NCBI GenBank assembly: GCA_024138025.1
Contig: JAMXBD010001385.1
Location: 248,001 to 312,000 of the forward strand
Length of the DNA: 64,000 bases
Direction: 5' to 3'
DNA from: Combretum micranthum
Lineage: Eukaryota > Streptophyta > Magnoliopsida > Myrtales > Combretaceae
Below the pieces are notes generated by a model. The model was given only the letters and a program-made list of their open reading frames with translations. It was not told the origin of the DNA and made no database searches. The translations under genes were made by a program, and so were the position numbers. Shown here piece by piece: positions 46,458-58,383 of the stretch (position 1 is the first letter of the stretch; each line of letters begins with the position of its first letter).

Positions 46458-47490
46458 ATGGCTCCTTCTACACGAGCAGGCACAATGGAGGATAATTTTA
46501 CCGAATTGGCAAACAATTTACAAACCACATTGTTACAGGCTTTACGCCTTGAAATGGACAAGAAATTCGAAGAATTCTCTAAGAATTTAAGTCAGAATCA
46601 GAACCTGGTACCTCATCATATAGATCAAAATTCAAGTTCCTCATTTTCCAATAATGGGGGCAGTATAGCCGAAAATTTGTTGAAAGGCATCAAATTGGAA
46701 ATTCCGAAATTTACCGGCCTTAATCCTTTAGGATGGATTTTCAAAGCAGACCAGTTCTTTGATTTTCATGCCATTCCAGATGAAAAACGTATTACCATTG
46801 CCTCTTTTGCAATGGAAGAACATGCTTTGGATTGGTACAAGTGGATGTACAACAATAAACAACTCAGTTCATGGACTAATTTCAAGAAGTCCATTGAAGT
46901 TCGTTTTGGTCCCTCAGAATATGAAGTATTCAAGGTACTCTTTCTAAATTGACACAAGTTCGATCTGTTGATGAATATCAAACCCAATTTGAATCTTTAT
47001 CAAACGTGTTGTGGGTTTGCCTGAATCTTTTCTTCTCAGCTTTTTTATATCGGGTCTTAAACCCTATATAAAACGTGAAGTTCAGATTGCCCGACCTCTT
47101 ACTCTTATGCATGCTATATGGCTTGCTAAAATGCATGAGAGTAAACATAATGATCAATTTCTTTTTCATAAACCATACACAGTTCACCACTTCTAAATCT
47201 TTTTCCCTTTACAATTTTCTAAACCATACACTTCTTCTTTCAATACTACCAATGTCCTTCTCCTTCTAATACCAACCCTTCTGACACTCATAAACACAAA
47301 CAACTCTTCCCATTAAACGACTGTCCCCAGCCGAAATGTTAGCACGACGAGAACAGGGCCTTTGTTACAATTGTGATGAAAAATATCATCGCAATCATAA
47401 ATGCAAATCTAAATTTCTTTTATTATTGCATGATATTGATGATGACTCTGAGGGAATATCTGAGATGGCTGATTTAGACCATATGATTTA
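46458..47490 (+). pseudogene. Gypsy gag, frameshifted
   Basis: It begins MAPSTRAGTMEDNF. The core gag reads IKLEIPKFTGLNPLGWIFKA, DQFF, FAMEEHALDWYKWM and IEVRFGPSEYE. A frameshift near 46935 ends the first open frame. The following frame gives LSKLTQVRSVDEYQTQFESL and GLPESFLLSFFISGLKPYIK. The zinc knuckle CYNCDEKYHRNHKC (CX2CX4HX4C) is at about 47360. Gag packages the RNA, so this copy would not make it intact. Confidence 0.88.
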
Positions 47491-47574
47491 GAGACAGGTT
47501 CTATTAGCTATCATGCTTTATCAGGCACTTTAAAACCTTGTACTCTAAAGTTCAAGGGTTATATCAATGGCCAT

Positions 47575-50500
47575 GAGGTTTTGATTTTAGTTGATACAGG
47601 CAGTACGCACAATTTTGTGCAAGCTCGATTAGTTCATCATTTGGGATTGGTTGTACAACCTGCATCCAAATTTTCAGTCATGATTGGTAATGGTTCTACA
47701 ATGCAGTGTGATGGGATTTGTTCTGATGTTCATTTTTCTATTCAATCTTGGGATTTCCACGATTCGTTTTATGTTCTTCCCATACAAGGGGCTGAAGTGG
47801 TGCTAGGAATACAATGGCTGACTAGATTGGGACCAGTGACTATGGATTATTCCAAACTAACACTGGAATTCTTTTCTCAAGGGAAATCTGTTATGTTGAT
47901 TGGCGATAGGTTTGCTATGACTGAAGAAATTTCACATCACCAATTACGTAGATTGGTTTCTACTGATGCCATTGCTACTTGTTATCATTTGGTGGCTCAG
48001 AAAGTGGATACTGTGACATCATCGAATACCACCAACAACACTGCTATTCAAGCCTTGTTGGGCAGATTTTCTCGTGTCTTTGAGGCACCTTCATCATTGC
48101 CACCTCTTCGCACTATCCAACATCAAATTCATTTAGTTCCCAACACTTCTCCAGTCAATGTCAAACCCTATCGCTATCCACATTTTCAGAAAAATGAGAT
48201 TGAAAGACAGGTGGAGGAAATGTTAGCTCAAGGAGTCATTCAACGCAGCACTAGTGCCTTTTTCTCCAGTTTTATTAGTCAAAAAGAAAGATGGGAGCTG
48301 GTTTTTGTGTGGATTATCGGGCTTTAAATCAAGTTACTGTTCGGGATAATTTTCCTATTCCCACAGTTGATGAATTGATTGATGAACTTAGGAATGCATG
48401 TTTATTCTCTAAACTTGATCTCAGAGCAGGATACCATCAGATTCGAATGGATCCCAGGATGTGGACAAGACTGCTTTTAGAACTCACCAAGGTCATTACG
48501 AATTTCTTGTAATGCCTTTTGGGTTAAGTAATGCACCTTCCACTTTTCAATCTATTATGAATACAATGTTTCAGTCTTATTTGAGGAAGTTTGTCATTAT
48601 TTTCTTTGATGATATTTTGATATATAGCAGTAACATGGAAGATCATTTGCAACATTTGACTTTGGTTTTGCAAACTTTATTGGATAATAAATTTTTCTTG
48701 AAGGAGAGCAAGTGTTCTTTTGCCCAATCTACTATTGAATATTTGGGACATGTGGTTTCTTTCAATGCTCTTAAGCCAGATCCTTCGAAGGTGGATGCAG
48801 TAGCTAATTGGGAAACTCCAAGAAATGTTAAACAATTGAGAGCATTTTTGGGTCTCTCGGCTATTACAGAAAGTTCATTAAGGGTTATGCTACTATTGCT
48901 GGACCCTTAACAGATTTATTGAAAACTGATGGGTTTCATTGGTCAGCAGAGGCTGATCAAGCTTTTTCACAGCTAAAGGAGGCTTTGATTAATGCACCTA
49001 TTTTAGCTTTGCCAGATTTTAATCAACCCTTTGTAGTTGAGACAGATGCATCTGAGTGGGCATTGGTGCAGTACTGTTACAACAGTCTCACCCAATTGCA
49101 TATTTTAGTAAGAAACTTCCTAATCACTTAAGGAAAGCTTCTGTTTATGTTAGGGAATGTATGTTTGTAGAATCAGTCAGAAAATGGAGACATTATTTGT
49201 TGGGTAATCATTTTCAAATTAGGACTGATCATCGAAGTTTGAAAGAACTACTGTCACAGGTCATTCAGACACCTGAACAGCAACGTTATGTGACCAAGCT
49301 GTTGGGCTATGACTATGAGATTGTTACAAGAAAGGAGTAGACAATGTGTTGGCTGATGGTTTATCACGTCAATACAATGATGCCTCTTTATTGGCTTTTT
49401 CTATGCCCATTTTCAATTGTATTGATGATCTTAAACAAGAGTATCAGACTTTACTTGCTTTTCAGACTCTCATTTCCCAATTACAAGCAGGTCTTGTTTC
49501 CAAGCAGAAGATTGAATGGAAACATGGGTTACTATATTGTGGGAATCGTTTATTTTTGGTGCCTGAATCTTTATTAATTCCTCGAATTTTGGAGGAATTT
49601 CATGGTTCACCGATGGCTGGCCATTTTGGAGTGACCAAGACATTTAAACGTATTGCCAGTCAATTTTATTGGCCCAAGATCAGATGAAGATTGAAGCTTA
49701 TGTTCGAAATTGTCACATGTCAACAGATTAAGTATGTGACTACTGCCCCGGCTGGATTATTAGCCCTCTGCCAATTCCTATAGAATTTGGGAAGACATTG
49801 CTATGGATTTCATCACACATCTTCCCTCTTCTAAGGGCTGTTCAGTGATATTAGTAGTTGTGGATAGATTATCCAAATATGCCATTTGGGGGCTCTGGAT
49901 AGTCATTTTACAGCTACTAAGGTTGCCAACTTATTTTTGAACATGATTGTTAAACTTCATGGATTCCCTAAATCCATTGTTTCTGATCGAGATTCTATTT
50001 TTCTCAGTCAATTTTGGAAGAATTATTTCGTTTGAGTGGGACGAAATTACATATGAGTTCAGCCTACCATCCTCAATCGGATGGTCAAACTGAAGTGTTG
50101 AATAGGACTATTCAACAATACCTTCGATGTTTTGTTATGGATTATCCTGAGAGGTGGACTTTGTATTTGCCTTGGGCTGAGTATGCCTATAATACTTCAT
50201 ACCATGAGGGCTGGAATGACTCCATTCCAGATTGTGTATGGCAGAGAACCCCCTGTTTTACCTTCCTATTTAGGGGGCTCTTCACCAGTAGCAGCAGTGG
50301 ATCAAGACTTGGTTTCTCGAGACAAGCTCTTAAGGTTTTACATGCTAATTTACAGCATGCTCAAGCTAAAATGAAGAGTTTAGCTGACAAGCATCGATCC
50401 GATGTGGTCTATAATGAGGGGGATCAGGTGTATGTCAGGCTCCAACCTTATAGACAACTATCATTGGCTTCTCATAAGAGCCATAAGTTGTCTAAACGTT

Positions 50501-50860
50501 TTTATGGGCCTTTTACTGTACTCAAGAAGATTGGTCAGTGTGCTTATGAATTGGATCTTCCCCCTTCATCTAAAATTCATCGAGTTTTTCATGTTTCTTT
50601 GTTGAAACCAGCACATGGTACTGATTTACAACCTCTTGAGCTTCCTCCAGAGTCTTATAACTCAGGTCCACTCCTTCAACCTATGGCTATCTTAAGTTCC
50701 CGCTATGTGGTTCAACAAGGTGCCTCTATTCCCAAGTATTGGTACAATGGAAGGGATTAGCCACTGAGGATTCTACTTGGGAAGATTGGGACAAGTTTCG
50801 ACAGACTTATGCATACTTTGACCTTGAGGACAAGGTCATTTTTCCAGAACAGGGGAAACT
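47575..50860 (+). pseudogene. Gypsy pol (PR-RT-RH-IN-chromodomain-like), frameshifted
   Basis: Protease: LVDTGSTHNFVQARLV near 47590. Reverse transcriptase: from LVPNTSPVNVKPYRYPHFQK through [48 protein letters not shown] and the active-site motif FFDDILIYS near 48605. RNase [11 protein letters not shown], then [20 protein letters not shown] and IRTDHRSLKEL. Integrase: HGSPMAGHFGVTKTFKR (zinc region), then [12 protein letters not shown], SDRDSIF, YHPQSDGQTEVLNRTIQQYL. The C-terminal part has YGPFTVLKKIGQCAYELDLP and a chromodomain-like VQWKGLATEDSTWEDW. Frameshifts lie near 48290, 48455, 48870, 49060, 49340, 49700, 50200 and 50740. Confidence 0.9.
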
Positions 50861-51391
50861 TGTTACGGACAGACAGACTAGGACAGATCCAAACCAGTTT
50901 GGATGGAAGACTACTACACATAAATACTTTCAGTTATAGTTACAGCTGGATTTGAGTAGGATGTAACAGATACAGCTTAGATCTCAGAAAGTAGTACAAG
51001 TAGATCTTAACATAATAGCATGCATCATATAGTTTTCAGCAAGATAGTTACGGTCATGTAACTGTATAACAGAAAATAGCAACATGCATGTAACAAAAAC
51101 AATATAAATAAGAGATCGAGATACACAGCGGAGCATCCTCATCTTTTGCCCGAATAGTTGTGGTGCCTTGAGTACAGGAGCCTGATCCAGCTCGAATAGG
51201 ATTAACCTACATAACATACAGAGAGATAGCATTCGTAAGAAATAAGAACAGAAGACAATCACAATAAGAGATCGAGAGAAAAACAGAGAGTTAGGGTTTT
51301 CGAAACATTACCATCTGAAGAGAGAGAAAGAAACCGGAGTTTAAATACCTAGGGTTTAATTGAAGTTCAGTTTACGGTTTTGCCCTTAACA
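50861..51391 (+). repeat. 3' LTR of the gypsy element (531 bp)
   Basis: It keeps the ~64-bp segment (about 51257-51321) missing from the 5' LTR. It ends CCCTTAACA and is followed by the GAAGC duplication. Confidence 0.93.
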
Positions 51392-53767
51392 GAAGCATAC
51401 ACAAAGAAGATCAGACACGAAAGGACAAATAAAGAATTAGAGGAAAAAAAAAATCAAAAGTCTGTTATTTCCGTTAACTATATTTGTGAAGTTAGTAACC
51501 AATGTATACATAATAATAGAGTCTAATATATGTCTATCGTTATTAAAAGAAAGTTACTAATATTCAAATTAAATTAAATTAATTGCTAAAATATTATTGT
51601 TAAATCACATCTATAAAATGGGATATAAATATTTACAAACAAATCATTGGTATAAGTCACGATATCATATTTCACTACCATATCTATATTACCTTTTAGA
51701 CTAATAATATAATTTTTCTAAGTATATCACAATTTATTTTGGTGATATAAGTCTGGTGCTACACTGTTTCTTAAAATATGATTTGATGGACTGCAGCAAA
51801 TGTCCTTTTCCCAACACATGCTTTGATTTCATTTTGCCAACGTATTTGATTTTGGTTCTATACACTATTTTTCTCTAAAATTGTGTTGAAGGAATACCGC
51901 GGTAATAAGTCGTGATATATCTGTGTACTTAAAAATTCTCGTATTCTGATTAGTAAATGTGATTTTGATAATTAATTTTGTTTTATCATATTTAAATTAT
52001 TAATTTTAATTAGGATTCTAAACAAAAAATAATAATTTCCATAATAATAATCAAGATCGATCCCAATACATTATAATCAAGTCGCACAGACACTAACTTT
52101 ATAGAGATGTTGATGCTCCATGGGGTGGGTATGATTGGCGATCTGCCATAACTTGCCCAACGGATCCAAGACCCAAATCCCAATATATATATATATAGAA
52201 TAAAATAGAAATAATTTAATATAAAAAATAATATATATAATAAAAAAATAATGTAAAAAATAAAAATAATAATAATAACATTTAACATTTAAATTGTTTT
52301 ATGAATAAATATTATTTATTTTCAATTCACAATATTTAATTCATTGTTAATAACAACACAGAAAATAAATGTAATTTACTAATATGTCTAGCTATTTTAT
52401 ATAGGGAGTTCTCTGAAAAATGTCAGACTTCAGTTCTTTTATTTTTTTAAACCTCTTTCAAATTATAACACTTTTCTCACATCACTAATATTTCAACTCA
52501 AATGGAATATACTTGAGTATAAATGAATATACATCTTTGATAATTTCTTTTGAAAATAAATTAAAGATTAATATTCTTAAGGTCAATTTCCAATTTAAAT
52601 TTTAAATTAAAATTTTTGTTTTTAATTTATATATTAAAAAATTGGGTAGGTTAGCTCGAGGTTGGACTAATCTAGTGAACTAGCAGATTCATAGTTTAGA
52701 AAATGACCTGCTCCAAAATAGAGCAGTTGCAATTCCCCAAAATCAAAGCCAAGATTCGCCCTATTCCCAGACCCGACTTGGCCGGTAGCGACCCTTGGGA
52801 TCAGGTTCAAACATCCCTGATTAGTTGTACTCAATTCAAAAGCTCCTAAAAATCTCAACCTCCAATATTCGTGGCTGAACAAATTAGCAAGGTTCCTAGG
52901 TTTTAATTTTCAAGTTACATTTCACAAAATTTGTCATTTCGTATTTAGAGATAGCGTTTGGTTGCAAGAACTAGATAGGACAAAGAGAATTAGACGGTAC
53001 AGTCTAAATACCATTTAAAATTTAAAATTTTATCTAGTTCCATAAAGATAATTTTGTTCAGTCTTAAATACATTTTGTAAACCACACTTGATATAGCAAT
53101 TTTGTGTAGTCCAATACCATGAAAATTGATGTAACCAATTGTTAAATGATATGGTAAACCGAACTTTACTCCACAGGAATAACAAAAGTTACTCTATATT
53201 TTATCTAGTCGAACCAAATATGAGACACGACCATCCGTAATGAGTTAATAAATCTCCCGTGAGCTATGGGTTGATCATTTTAGGAGTCAGCACGGCTTGG
53301 TTGAACCAAATCTCAATAGAATTTTAAGACAAATTCCTATCGCGGCTGGTCGAATCGGACCATTGGATGCAGTATTAACTGAACTCATCTTCAACAACAA
53401 GCAGAGGTAAATCACTTAAAAAGCACCGAAAAAACCAAATGGTTTCAGCTTACCCTACTCCAACCTGACAATTATTTTTTAACAGAACTTGTCTCTAATA
53501 AAAAACAAAGACCACATTCACGTTATCATGAAGCACGCTTTCAGCCAGATATGTCATGATGTTTGGTTTATTATGACATGGCATAGAAAATGAGAAAATT
53601 AATGTAAAGATTAAAAAAAAAAAAGGAAAGAAAGAAGAGAAAGCATGTGAGGTACATTAAGTGACAAAGCATAATTATTCAAGTAATTTTTTAATTCTGG
53701 CAAAAAAAAGTAATTATTTAATTAATCTTTAATATTTCTATACTGCATTACAGTCCATATGATCAAT

Positions 53768-53793
53768 TCATCATCACCATCATCATCATCATC
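53768..53793. repeat. (ATC)n microsatellite
   Basis: About eight ATC units with one interruption. Confidence 0.8.
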
Positions 53794-54180
53794 GTTATTA
53801 TTCTATCTTTTTTGCTACTTCCAGGAAAATTTCTTTGGTTCGATTTGACCCGTTTTGGTAAGAATTTAGGCTCATCAGATATATAAATTATAATTTATTT
53901 ACATCTTCTAAATAGTTCAACAACTTGCCAAAAAAGTCACCATAATAATTAATTTCCTAAGGGGTTAAACAGTATCACGCACTCTTGTGTATTTCTATTG
54001 CTGTTGATTAAATTTTAAGTTATCCGGACAATATTTTAATTCGGGCGCTTTCCTCTAACTTTCGGTTAAAGCTGGCTGCAATTTTCGTCTAGGTTTTGGT
54101 CTTCGCTGCTGATAATATATAAATAAAAGACTCATGTATACGTTAAACTGCTTTTTGGCAATTTCTTCGGTTTTTGGTTT

Positions 54181-54351
54181 TCCACTTTATTTGGTTAACT
54201 TTGAAATGGCATAAAGAAAACAAGAGGAAAAAGACAGTAAAGTAAAATATTTAATTGATCATCCCTGTGTGTTATGATATGGTATTTTATTTCGCTCTCC
54301 ACTTTATTTGGTTAACTTTGACGCGGCATAGAAAACGAGAAAAGGAAAACG
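54181..54351. repeat. Direct repeat, two copies ~117 bp apart
   Basis: CACTTTATTTGGTTAACTTT followed by a GGCATA-GAAAAC-AGA-AAA stretch occurs at about 54181-54235 and 54298-54351. A weaker match to the second half lies at 53575-53600 (TGACATGGCATAGAAAATGA). Confidence 0.65.
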
Positions 54352-55535
54352 TAGCATATTGATTTTCTTTTACACTTTGTCCGGGGTTAATACCTTTTGC
54401 TTTTAAAGGCATTTGTTTAACCTTTTTTTTTTCCCCCCGTTTTGGCAGTTTTTTTTTTTTTTTATTGTTTTCAAATAAATTATTCATGAAAAAACAAATT
54501 CAAATAAAAAATAAATATTTTACTCGTAAATAGATCAAACAAACAAATATAGTCAAAATACAGATGTGGATCAAATGCAAATAATATATAGATATAGATA
54601 TAAATCAAACAATCCAAACAAACTAATTTTGGGAGATCAAGTGATGCAAATTCTACATTTACACGACGCGGCCAATTCTCATTTGCAAGCAGTGATGTGG
54701 CAAATTATATTGCACTTTTATTCTTCCATGACGAATCAATCATTCTGTGAAACAAATTGGTTCATTTCACCATTTGAGTGATATCTTTATGATATTAAGA
54801 TGCCTATGATAGATTGTATGGATGAGACATTAGAGAAAAACTTTGAAACTTCTCTTTTTTGTGTGTGTGCTGGGAATTAGTTTGAATACAAACCTTGGAT
54901 AGAAATCTTGTTTTACTGCGTATATGTAGAACAGCAACACGTACACCATTTGAACTATTTTCTTTGTTCATCCTTCGTATAACATCCTCATAGCACTCAC
55001 ATATCTCTGCTTAATGCACAAACAAAACATATTTTGGGAATATAAACGGGTCGAAGTTTGTGGCACCATGAGATTTCTTCCTTTTCATTTGAGGTGTAAT
55101 AATTTTAATGCTAATGTTTGTTTGGAATTTATTGACAACACCTACTAAGTCTTTTCCTTTATAATAGATATTTATTCACTTGTAAATATCAATCTAAAGG
55201 GTTAAGAAAGAGCAGAAAAATAAGAAAATGGATTGATTTGGTTATTTAAATAACTGGCCCTTGTTCATGAGAATTCTGCATGGTTCTTATGAAGGCACAA
55301 TTAGTGACACACGAGAATCCCCTCACAGATGAATAAGAGGTTTTATTCATTAAAGTTAGAAATGCTTTGATATAGGGGAAGATAAGTTGCAAACATAGTT
55401 GCTCCTATTTTAAATTTTGTCATAATGCACCCAAGAAAAAGTAATGTTATTTCTTATTTTGATGCTCAAAAACTTGTTGTGGAATAGGAATGGCTAAAGC
55501 ACACTTGCAGGGGATGTAGTTAGATACTTTATTAA

Positions 55536-57050
55536 CTAGTATACATGACATTGCTTCATAAAAATATCAGCATGCTTCCTCATATTAGGAAAAAAAAAAT
55601 CACTTAACCTCTCATATGTTTTCAATACTCCCAAATGTCCATCAATAGGAGAAGTATGAAATTTTATCTTTCTCCACAAGCCGCCATTGCAATTGAGCTC
55701 CACTAAGACTGATACATATTTGCTTAAATTTGTGCCCTTCTTTTTCAAAGGTTTTGGTGCTTGCACCCCTGATAAAGCATGATAGCTAATCTCCATGCTA
55801 TTGTGTAATTCTAAAACTTCTTGAAAATCAATAGGATCCTTAGAACATGGTTATGTGTCATCAGGTTTAATAAGCATCATAAATTTGGCCCTACAAGCAA
55901 GGTCTTTACTAAATTTCTCACCACAATTGAAACAAAGGCCTTTCTCTCTTCTTATAGCCATTTTAGAATGGGTTAAATGTTTGAATGTTAAAGGTTTATT
56001 GGTGAATAGTATGTTTAGTAGATGAAACAATACTGGTAGTAGAAGATGGTGGTTTATGTTTATAAGAAAAAGAAGATGGTGGTGTATTTGTGGACCAAAT
56101 GGTAGATTTGTGGAAAGTAGAAGGTTGATGTAAAGAATAGGTAGGTTTAGAAAAAGAAGTAAGGTAAAGGAATTTTGATTCATGAAGTTTAGTAAGGCTT
56201 ATAGCATGCAAAAGACTATTAGTTTGTAAAGCAAGGACTTCCTATTGAATTAAGGGTTTAAGACCCGAAATAAAATAGCTTTTTAAAAGAATCCTTTAGA
56301 AGGCCTATGACATGATTAGAGAGATTCTCAAACTCATGTTGATTTTCTTGATTAGAACCAGTTTGAACCAACTTAGAAATTTTTCCTTGAAAATCATTAA
56401 ACAATGAAGGGCCAAAATGAGACTCCAAAGTTTTAAGGAAAGCAGACCATGTAGTCAATAAACCATTATGAAAAAGCCATTGATACCAATCTAAAGCTTC
56501 CTTTTCCATGGAAAAATAATCCATTTTTAAACATTCAACATCAGGAACATTGTGAAAATAAAAAACTTGATTAGCTTGATAAATCCAAGATAAAAGATTC
56601 GATCCTGAGAACTTAGGTAATTCCAACTTAATGTTTCTGGCATATGAGTGAGTAGATCCATCATTAGTGCCACATACAAATGAAGATGATGAACTAGTTC
56701 CTCATGTTTGATTAGTAGTACTATTATGATTCTCCATTTGTGACGTCACAAATGTTAATACTTGAGACATATCAGAAATCAAATGATCAGTCTTAGATTC
56801 CAAAGGAAGAAGCTTACTTTCATATCGAACAAGTTCTTCTTGTAACTTGCTTACACCACAAGTACCATCAACCATGATTATTGTAAGATCTGTAGAACAA
56901 CAACAATGAAAGCACCAATGTCAAGCCCACAAAAGGCCCAATAGAAATACTCAAAACTTTTAATTTTCAATGGGAAAAAATAACAAAAAGAAAACCTTAA
57001 GGACAAATAATTAGCTAGCTAAGTGTACCTGAAGCCTAAAGGTAACATAT
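55536..57050 (-). mobile_element. Gypsy deletion derivative: primer site, gag and a protease/integrase junction
   Basis: On the minus strand the order is LTR-like DNA ending TGACA, the primer site TTGGTGCTTTCATTG (56918-56904), and a gag start MVDGTCGVSKLQEEL (from ~56874). A TGA near 56710 follows, then LELPKFSGSNLLSWIYQANQ, FSMEKEALDWYQWLFHNG and SHFGPSLFNDFQGKISKL. A degenerate knuckle CFNCGEKF-S-KDLAC has Ser where His is needed. After 55800 the frame reads MEISYHALSGVQAPKPLKKK, a protease-start region, and soon HTSPIDGHLGVLKTYERL and FFPNMRKHADIF, the integrase zinc region. Protease core, RT and RNase H are missing, so a large internal deletion joined the two. No second LTR was found on the left. 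Confidence 0.75.
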
Positions 57051-57063
57051 ATATAAGTATATA

Positions 57064-57420
57064 TTTATATATGATAAAATGTTAAATTTGATAGCTGCTT
57101 TTATATAAAAATTCGAATTAATACTTGAACTTTAATTTAACATCCAATAAAACTTTTCATGATTATTTTTACTACATCACTAAGACTATTTGTTATGCTT
57201 TTTTGTATAGTGGAAACAATCTATCAGTATTAGATGGTGTTGGGATAAGTAATAAAAATTCAATGATATGCTATTCTTTCAAGTCAGCAAATAAAGTAAA
57301 CGATGTAATAAAAATAACCATAAAATTTTATTGGGTATTTAATTGACTACTTTAAGGTTTATGTATCAAATTGAATTTTGTGTAATGTTCGGATGCTAAA
57401 TTTGGCATTTACCATATATA
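57064..57420. mobile_element. MITE with inverted ends
   Basis: Left TATATATGATAAAATGTTAA and the inverse right TATATATGGTAAATGCCAAA begin inverted arms of roughly 60-70 bases with mismatches. It is non-coding. The AT-rich flanks hide any target duplication. It is organised like the MITE at 32475-32845 and may be a distant relative. Confidence 0.6.
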
Positions 57421-57617
57421 TACATACACATAGGAAAGAGAATTGACATGATAATAGAAGGGCATTTTATACTTGGTTGGATATGACAAAGATAAGTAAT
57501 GAGCCAAATGAGAGGGGAAGTTGGGACAAAATTAATGGATTGGATTTAGACATTGTACATCTATTCTTAATATAGAAAACTATGGATGGATTAGCAATGG
57601 CATTTAAATTGGTTAAG

Positions 57618-58383
57618 TTAGACATAGGCAAGGCTTCGAAATTGAAATTGAAATCAAAATCATATCGCTGGTTTTGGGTCCTGAAATCGAGAAACTAGAA
57701 CTGGAGCTGTCTCCTACGGTTCCAATCTAGTTCTATGAAACTAGTGGTTTCTGTTTTGGTTTTGTAATCGTAGAACATAATTTTTTAAAGTAAAAATAAA
57801 AAAAAAAGATTTTTTTTAATAAAATAAATTGTAAACTCAAAATAATTCTTAGGTCTAAAAGTGTTAAATATATAACTAGTTTTTTTGAAAATTTGTTTAG
57901 ATGCATATTTGTTTATACACAAACATATCCAATATCAATTGTAGTTAGTAATATGGGATTATAAAATACTATAGATTAATAAAAGGAAATTACATTATAA
58001 AAAATAGTTTCATATTATTAAGGAAATAGATTTTGCTTTTAGGAGAAATTTACATAAATTAAATTATATATGATTTTAAGTTACATTTATTTGTGTTATC
58101 GATAATAATACATTAAATATTCTAAATAGATAATAAATTTTACTATCCATATGAAATAGTTTAAATATTAATAACTATATATTTAACTATATTTTTCTAA
58201 TTTTTTTTCAATAAAACCTGGTGGAACCACTAGCTCCACTTGGTTCTAGGCCAAAGAACCGCCTAAGAACTGGAAAATCAGTAGTTCTTGAATCAGCTTT
58301 GGAATTGGTCAACTAGTCTGGTTCCAATTATAGAACTGCCAGTGATGGTTCCCAATTTGGAGCTAAACCGTGTCTATGCCTAA
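57618..58383. mobile_element. Non-autonomous DNA transposon, hAT-like?
   Basis: The ends TTAGACATAGGCAAGG and, inverted, TTAGGCATAGACACGG match at most positions. Both subterminal zones are rich in GGTTCC/GAAC motifs and short inverted repeats. The middle is AT-rich and non-coding. I could not confirm a target duplication, so the superfamily is uncertain. Confidence 0.55.

Larger units (their letters stand above)
45973..51391 (+). mobile_element. Ty3/gypsy LTR retrotransposon, structurally complete, coding region decayed
   Basis: Two direct LTRs (45973-46439 and 50861-51391) begin TGTTACGGACAGACAG and end CCCTTAACA. The element is flanked by GAAGC at 45968-45972 and 51392-51396. Directly after the 5' LTR is ATTGGTGCTCTCG, a primer-site-like sequence. 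Before the 3' LTR is the purine-rich AGGGGAAACT. Gag, protease, reverse transcriptase, RNase H, integrase and a chromodomain-like tail follow in gypsy order, so it belongs to the chromodomain-bearing gypsy group. The order PR-RT-RH-IN separates it from copia. Many frameshifts prevent autonomous movement. Confidence 0.95.
51397..55535. other. Long intergenic stretch without a recognised gene
   Basis: No supported coding region is seen. 52640-52830 is a locally higher-GC patch of unknown origin. 53768-53793 is an (ATC)n microsatellite. 54181-54351 is a direct repeat pair. Short open frames here are chance. Confidence 0.45.

Noticed and set aside
52640..52882. Possible hAT end or small gene (higher-GC patch)
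   Set aside because: GGATGTTTGAACCTGATCCC on the minus strand recalls a hAT end, but no inverted partner or 8-bp duplication was found and the frame has no known domain.
56904..56918. tRNA-related sequence
   Set aside because: It is a retrotransposon primer-binding site following an LTR-like end, not a tRNA gene. No cloverleaf could be drawn here or elsewhere in the window.
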